Assembly (NCBI GenBank): GCA_029862935.1
Contig: JAOTWK010000150.1
Coordinates: 1 to 7,927 of the forward strand
Direction: 5' to 3'
Source of the DNA: Gemmatimonadota bacterium
GTDB taxonomy: Bacteria; Gemmatimonadota; Gemmatimonadetes; Gemmatimonadales; GWC2-71-9
DNA: 7,927 nucleotides
How positions within the stretch are numbered: position 1 is the first letter of the stretch; each line of letters begins with the position of its first letter. Both the position numbers and the translations under genes were made by a program. The notes beneath the pieces are model-generated. The model saw nothing but the letters and a program-made list of their open reading frames with translations. It did not search any database and was not told the DNA's origin. Positions 4,674 through 7,927 of this stretch are shown in pieces.

Positions 4674-5204
4674 ATGACCAGAAAGCTACGGCTGTCCCTG
4701 GCAATCGCCATGGCTGTGAGCGCGTTCCCCGGGTGCGTGTCCGACGACCTGGAAGCGTTCTCACCCGAGCAGATCGGACAGACGGTCGTCATCCGAGGAG
4801 AGGTCACGCGCGTCGATGCTCGGGCCATGCCGCGAGACGGCGACGGCATCGTTCGCGTCACGACCTCCGAAGGAGACAGGATCGAGGTGCTCATTCCGGC
4901 ACGCATCCCGCTGGCGCTCAAGGAAAGCGGCACCGCCTTCCGCAGGCTCACCAAAGGCGATCGGATCGAAGCTGCGGGCGTCATCGTCCGCGGGAACGCG
5001 ATCAGGATTTCGGAAGCAGAGCACTACTTGAAGAGAGTGGGGGGAGAAGGGGCAGAGGGGGCAGAAGGGGCAGAACCAGCAGCGGCAGAGCGTCGACAGA
5101 CGACTGGGACGACTCTGACGACTCTGACGACTACGGCAAGAGCACCAATTCGTCGACCGTCGCCGACCGTCTTCGACCCTCCTCCACCGTCTGCTCAACG
5201 CTGA
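4674..5204 (+). CDS. OB-fold-like lipoprotein with repeat-encoded C-terminal tail
   Basis: Residues 1-21 are a lipoprotein signal (MTRKLRLSLAIAMAVSAFPG then Cys21). Residues about 33-122 contain beta strands in an OB-fold-like order: IGQTVVIRGEVTRVDA, GIVRVTTSEGDRIEVLIP, GDRIEAAGVIVRGNAIRI, followed by SEAEHYLKRV. Small periplasmic OB folds of this type bind oligomers or cations, but no ligand can be named. GGAGG (4665-4669) is 4 bases before the ATG. From residue 123 on, the chain is translation of repeat DNA: GGEGAEGAEGAEP from the G-rich module, TTGTTLTTLTTT from the GACGAC array, then Arg/Pro-rich sequence to the stop. The native stop seems lost and the protein extended by about 50 low-complexity residues. 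Gene and lipoprotein calls are good; the fold is inferred from pattern. Confidence 0.72.
   Translation: MTRKLRLSLAIAMAVSAFPGCVSDDLEAFSPEQIGQTVVIRGEVTRVDARAMPRDGDGIVRVTTSEGDRIEVLIPARIPLALKESGTAFRRLTKGDRIEAAGVIVRGNAIRISEAEHYLKRVGGEGAEGAEGAEPAAAERRQTTGTTLTTLTTTARAPIRRPSPTVFDPPPPSAQR
5039..5070 (+). repeat. G-quadruplex-type tract inside the lipoprotein 3' end
   Basis: Four G runs of 6, 4, 5 and 4 bases (5039-5044, 5049-5052, 5057-5061, 5067-5070) are separated by loops AGAA, CAGA and CAGAA. This satisfies the usual G3+N1-7 quadruplex rule with G4 or longer runs, on the coding strand, so it could also fold in the mRNA. It is the AGGGGCAG repeat module in tandem. Confidence 0.75.
5099..5131. repeat. 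GACGAC array, four copies, 9-bp phase
   Basis: GACGAC at 5099, 5108, 5117 and 5126 with triplets TGG, TCT, TCT between. It is the reverse complement of the GTCGTC arrays at 739 and 2949 and has the same copy number and period. Here it lies inside the 3' part of the lipoprotein reading frame. It is followed by a CGACCGTC-type patch (about 5151-5175) and a CTGACGG heptamer pair (5201-5214). Confidence 0.8.
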
Positions 5205-5296
5205 CGGCTGACGGCCCCACTCACTCGTCCCGTCTCCCCCCGATAGCTCAACGGCGAAAACTTTCAACCAGTGCAACCAATCCGCTCCCCCGCACA

Positions 5297-5325
5297 TTGA
5301 CAACGTCACCTGCGGCCGAGATCAT
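5297..5325 (+). promoter_or_regulatory. Candidate sigma-70 type promoter for the kinase
   Basis: A perfect TTGACA (5297-5302) is followed, after 17 bases, by GATCAT (5320-5325), which matches TATAAT at four of six positions. Transcription would begin near 5332, giving a leader of about 27 bases to the proposed kinase start at 5359. The rest of 5205-5358 shows only the end of the repeat patch and no other gene. Confidence 0.35.
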
Positions 5326-5347
5326 CCACGTTGTCGATGACCCCGCC

Positions 5348-5351
5348 GAGG
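5348..5351 (+). promoter_or_regulatory. Ribosome-binding site supporting a CTG start for the kinase
   Basis: GAGG lies 7 bases before CTG 5359. That start gives TKHLQRLKNALADRYRIERE, the expected N-terminal helix and first strand before the Gly-rich loop, which ATG 5437 would remove. Confidence 0.45.
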
Positions 5352-5358
5352 CTCGCAC

Positions 5359-6990
5359 CTGACCAAGCACCTGCAGCGCCTCAAGAACGCGCTCGCCGAC
5401 CGCTACCGCATCGAGCGGGAGTTAGGGCGTGGCGGCATGGCCATCGTCTATCTCGCCGAGGACCTCAAACACCGTCGCAAAGTGGCCGTGAAGGTGCTGC
5501 ACCCGCAGCTCACCATCACACTGGGTACCGACCGGTTTCTCAAGGAGATCGAGATCTCGGCCCGTCTCACCCATCCGCATATCCTGCCGCTCCACGATTC
5601 GGGTGAAGCCGACGACTTCGTCTACTACGTGATGCCGTACGTCGAGGGGGAATCACTGCGAGACCGGCTCGATCGGGAGAAGCAGCTCCCACTGGAAGAC
5701 GCATTGAGCATCGCCCGCGACATCGCCGATGGCCTCTCCTACGCGCACCAGCAGGGCGTGATTCATCAAGACATCAAGCCGGACAACATTCTACTTGTGT
5801 CGGGTCACGCCGTGATCGCCGATTTCGGTGTCGCCGGAGCCGTGAGTGCGGCCGGAGTTGACGGAGTCAAGCACTCTGGCAGAACCGGCGGGACCCCTGA
5901 GTACGGGAGCCCGGAACAGGTCACTGGCGATACCGTCGACGCACGCAGTGATGTCTACTCGTTGGGGTGCGTGCTCTACGAAATGCTGGCTGGCAAGCTG
6001 CCGCACTCGGGACCCACGGCACAAGCGATCATGGCCTCGCGCATCAAGAACCCGGCGCCGTGCATCACGCGCGAACGTGACGACGTGCCGGACCACGTCG
6101 TCGAGGCGCTCGAGACGGTCTTGGCAAAGGAACCGTCGGACCGATTCGAGAACGCATCCGAGTTTGGGGTTCGTCTCAACGTGATGCCACCACAGCCCGA
6201 ATGGGTGATGCGACCCGAAGGCCCATACTTGGTTGCGGGCGTCTTCATCGTGAGCTCTCTCGTGGTGCTCACCCTCGTCGGCATCCTGGTCAATGCGCTG
6301 GCTCTCCCCAATTGGGTACTCCCGGGGGCCGTGCTGCTCCTGTTCATCGGGTTTCCGATCATCATTGCGACGGCGCTCGTGCAGCGGGGGACCGTCCGAC
6401 CCCATCCCATCGCAGGACGATTGTTCACGTGGCGACTCGCGATTGCCGGTGGCGTGGTGGCACTGGGCGGATGGGGCGTGCTAGTCGCGACGCTCGTGGG
6501 CATCAGATCAGATGACTCACCGGCCGTGCACGCACCTGCGATCGCGGTGCTGCCGTTGCGCATGATTGGACAGGACACCGGAGCCACGGCAGACTCGAGC
6601 CTGCACGAGCTCGGCGTCGCGGCAACGGACTGGATGGTACGGGGCCTCTCCGAGTCGGGACTCGGCGATGTCATACTGATGGAGGCCGCGGCAAGCGACT
6701 CCGATGGAGCGCGGAGTTCCGAAAACCAGCGAGCCATGGCACGAGGAAGCAATGCATCGCTGCTCGTCACCGGCTGGCTCCTCCAGGGTGGCGACAGTCT
6801 TGTCATGGAAGCGGTCATCACCAATTTGGCCGACAATCGGGTCCTGGACGCCATCGGACCCGTGGTCGGGCCCGCCGCGAGCCCGATGGACGGCGTGGAC
6901 GTGCTCAGTGAACGGGTCATTAGGAGCCTTGCAGCTCTTCTGGGGTTGGACTCCACCGCCGCCTCATCGCCGCGACAGGGACAGAACTGA
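5359..6990 (+). CDS. Transmembrane Ser/Thr protein kinase (Hanks type), HQD variant
   Basis: Eukaryotic-like kinase of the kind abundant in Gemmatimonadota. Numbered from the CTG at 5359 (543 residues): Gly-rich loop LGRGGMAIVY (22-31), ATP-binding Lys45 in VAVKVLH, helix-C Glu63, catalytic loop IHQDIKPDN with Asp138 and Asn143, DFG at 155-157, GTPEYGSPEQ at 178-187. The usual HRD Arg is Gln137. Three membrane helices follow (about 290-316, 318-340, 360-380). The C-terminal domain (about 393-530: APAIAVLPLRM ... SLLVTGWLLQGGDSLVMEAV ... GVDVLSERVIRSLAALLGL) resembles the TolB-N/FlgO-like domain these kinases carry. No ATG or GTG starts the complete kinase: ATG 5437 lies after the first Gly residues, and the frame stops at 5338. 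CTG 5359, 7 bases after GAGG, is the best start. The chain ends before the TPR region often present in relatives, and repeats follow. Confidence 0.88.
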   Translation: MTKHLQRLKNALADRYRIERELGRGGMAIVYLAEDLKHRRKVAVKVLHPQLTITLGTDRFLKEIEISARLTHPHILPLHDSGEADDFVYYVMPYVEGESLRDRLDREKQLPLEDALSIARDIADGLSYAHQQGVIHQDIKPDNILLVSGHAVIADFGVAGAVSAAGVDGVKHSGRTGGTPEYGSPEQVTGDTVDARSDVYSLGCVLYEMLAGKLPHSGPTAQAIMASRIKNPAPCITRERDDVPDHVVEALETVLAKEPSDRFENASEFGVRLNVMPPQPEWVMRPEGPYLVAGVFIVSSLVVLTLVGILVNALALPNWVLPGAVLLLFIGFPIIIATALVQRGTVRPHPIAGRLFTWRLAIAGGVVALGGWGVLVATLVGIRSDDSPAVHAPAIAVLPLRMIGQDTGATADSSLHELGVAATDWMVRGLSESGLGDVILMEAAASDSDGARSSENQRAMARGSNASLLVTGWLLQGGDSLVMEAVITNLADNRVLDAIGPVVGPAASPMDGVDVLSERVIRSLAALLGLDSTAASSPRQGQN

Positions 6991-6999
6991 CAACGTTGA

Positions 7000-7028
7000 A
7001 GGCAGCGGCAGAACGGCAGAGCGGCCGC
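7000..7028. repeat. GGCAG repeat remnant after the kinase
   Basis: GGCAGCGGCAGAACGGCAGA followed by a GCGGCCGC palindrome (7021-7028) starts about ten bases after the kinase stop. It is the same GGCAG module as at 771-795. The following bases to 7150 hold no gene I can support, only a weak minus-strand reading frame. Confidence 0.6.
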
Positions 7029-7150
7029 TAGCTCATCACACTCGTCCGTCCAGGTGAACTTTTCGCCGCACCGCTCGTAAGACGTGATGGGCGTCGCCGT
7101 TCCCCCGACCTCCGACCATCCGTTCGTGCACTTCAACCGGACTCGATGCA

Positions 7151-7828
7151 ATGACCTACAGGAATCTCTTCCCCGTTCTATTGCTGCTGGCGCCAGTGTC
7201 CCTCTCGGGCGCCTTGCACGGCCAAGAGGTACTGACGCCCGACCTCAACGGAATCACCACCGGCCAGGGGTGGACGCTCGTGAATCGTGCAGCCACCGTT
7301 ACCATCGAGGACGGACGCCCCGTCGTCTCCTTCGATGCGCGCGTCGGGGACGGGGCGGCGTGGCTCGACGGCGTGGACTTTCACAACGGCACCATCGAGG
7401 TGCGCATTCGCGGAAAGAACGTTCCCCAACGCAGTTTCGTCGGCGTCGCCTTTCGGGGCGTAGATGACGTGACCTACGACGCCGTCTATTTTCGGCCCTT
7501 CAACTTCCTGGCCGACAACGCCCTCTCCAGGAGCCACCACGTCCAGTACATCTCCCACCCGGCGCATACCTGGTTCACGCTCCGGCGCGACCATACGGGG
7601 GTGTACGAGAACGAGATCGTGAATCCGCCGGACCCAGACGGCTTCTTCACGGCCCGCATCGAGATCGCGAAACCCGACATCCGGGTCTTTGTGAACGATG
7701 CGGTCGAACCGAGCCTGGTCGTCAGAGAGCTCACAGACAGAGTGGCGGGACGGGTGGGACTATGGATGGGCAACGGCTCCGACGGAGCGTTTGCGGAGCT
7801 GGTGCTGCGGCCCACCGGTTCGCCGTAG
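7151..7828 (+). CDS. Secreted concanavalin-A-like (LamG/DUF1080-type) domain protein
   Basis: A 225-residue protein with a signal peptide (MTYRNLFPVLLLLAPVSLSG, likely cut near ALHGQ, residue 25) and one beta-rich domain over the rest. The run WLDGVDFHNGTIEVRIRG (71-88), SFVGVAFRGVDDVTYDAVYFRPF (95-117), WFTLRRDHTGVYENE (141-155), FFTARIEI...IRVFVND (165-183) and GRVGLWMGNGSDGAFAEL (200-217) follows the order of strands in concanavalin-A-like jelly rolls, as in DUF1080/3-keto-disaccharide hydrolase-like proteins: strand with 'G.IEV.I', 'GV.FRG', a ligand-face 'VYFRP', and the closing 'GR.GLW.G...AF..L'. It may bind or cut a glycan outside the cytoplasm; no catalytic residue can be assigned. 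No clear ribosome-binding site precedes the ATG. It lies 160 bases after the kinase on the same strand. Confidence 0.82.
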   Translation: MTYRNLFPVLLLLAPVSLSGALHGQEVLTPDLNGITTGQGWTLVNRAATVTIEDGRPVVSFDARVGDGAAWLDGVDFHNGTIEVRIRGKNVPQRSFVGVAFRGVDDVTYDAVYFRPFNFLADNALSRSHHVQYISHPAHTWFTLRRDHTGVYENEIVNPPDPDGFFTARIEIAKPDIRVFVNDAVEPSLVVRELTDRVAGRVGLWMGNGSDGAFAELVLRPTGSP

Positions 7829-7862
7829 GCTGAGCCACCCAAGTCTGCAACAGGGAGAAACG

Positions 7863-7927
7863 GTGTCGAGCCCGGACCAGCAGACCGACACGTCTTGTGA
7901 GGTCAGCGGCAGGGCGGCAGGAAACTG
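7863..7927 (+). CDS. Possible gene start running into a repeat, cut by window edge
   Basis: GTG 7863 has GGGAG (7853-7857) 5 bases before it and opens a frame MSSPDQQTDTSCEVSGRAAG to the end of the window. From 7906 the codons are the G-rich repeat, identical over 22 bases to 1205-1226. Either a short decayed gene or chance; the ribosome-binding site is the only support. Confidence 0.2.
   Translation, partial: MSSPDQQTDTSCEVSGRAAGN
7906..7927. repeat. G-rich dispersed repeat, exact copy of 1205-1226
   Basis: The last 22 bases of the window match 1205-1226 exactly and in the same orientation. The repeat very likely continues past the edge with CAATAGGGG. Confidence 0.85.

Noticed and set aside
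4733..5362. A 209-codon plus-strand open frame overlapping the OB-fold lipoprotein
   Set aside because: Arg/His-rich second frame of the lipoprotein and repeats, with no start signal and no domain.
7021..7028. GCGGCCGC palindromes here and at 2929-2936 as a recombination site
   Set aside because: Both lie in GC-rich repeat remnants, and an 8-base palindrome alone does not support a site call.
5976..7151. A 391-codon minus-strand open frame opposite the kinase
   Set aside because: Most of it is Ser/Thr/Pro-rich shadow of the kinase coding strand. Only the part before 7029 drew attention, and that is listed as a weak finding.

Overview
The window is high-GC bacterial DNA. It carries secreted lipoproteins, an amidase-signature enzyme and a membrane Ser/Thr kinase whose extracytoplasmic domain ends in the 'GPxxxPMDGVDxLxxRVxxxLAxLL' style seen in Gemmatimonadota kinases. 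The kinase type and the first lipoprotein both point to Gemmatimonadota, probably an environmental lineage. This is inference from family resemblance, not a database result.

Layout. 1-385 (-): start of a small lipoprotein, cut by the window edge. 423-686 (-): C-terminal piece of a beta-rich protein whose 5' part is replaced by repeats. 687-843: repeat cluster. 909-1136 (+): Nif11-like small peptide. 1155-1339: second repeat cluster, running directly into the amidase at 1364-2884 (+). 2888-2981: third cluster. 3010-3255 (+): small two-helix membrane protein. It converges on a DUF2934 protein with a lysine-rich tail (3349-3582, -), and a long repeat-built hairpin fills the gap between them. 3620-3757: another repeat hairpin, at the 3' end of a secreted 266-residue protein of two similar halves (3759-4559, -). 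4560-4673: divergent promoter region. 4674-5204 (+): OB-fold-like lipoprotein whose last 50 or so residues are translated repeats. About 5359-6990 (+): transmembrane Ser/Thr kinase. 6991-7150: repeat remnant and spacer. 7151-7828 (+): secreted concanavalin-A-like protein. 7863-7927: possible start of another gene running into a repeat.

Most gene products are exported or membrane-bound. No operon defining a pathway is visible, and neighbours look only loosely related in function. The most striking feature is the intergenic DNA. It is built from a few short modules: a GGCAG/AGGGGCAG G-rich module, a 9-bp phased GTCGTCnnn array usually of four copies, a CATCGCC array phased at 9-11 bp, and GCCGC-GAA-GCGGC mini-hairpins. 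These recur at seven or eight places, mostly at gene 3' ends. In several places they abut or replace gene ends: the missing start of the amidase, the tail of the OB-fold lipoprotein, the 5' end of the 423-686 fragment and possibly the kinase C-terminus.

I see no tRNA, rRNA, insertion sequence, CRISPR array or classical defence system.
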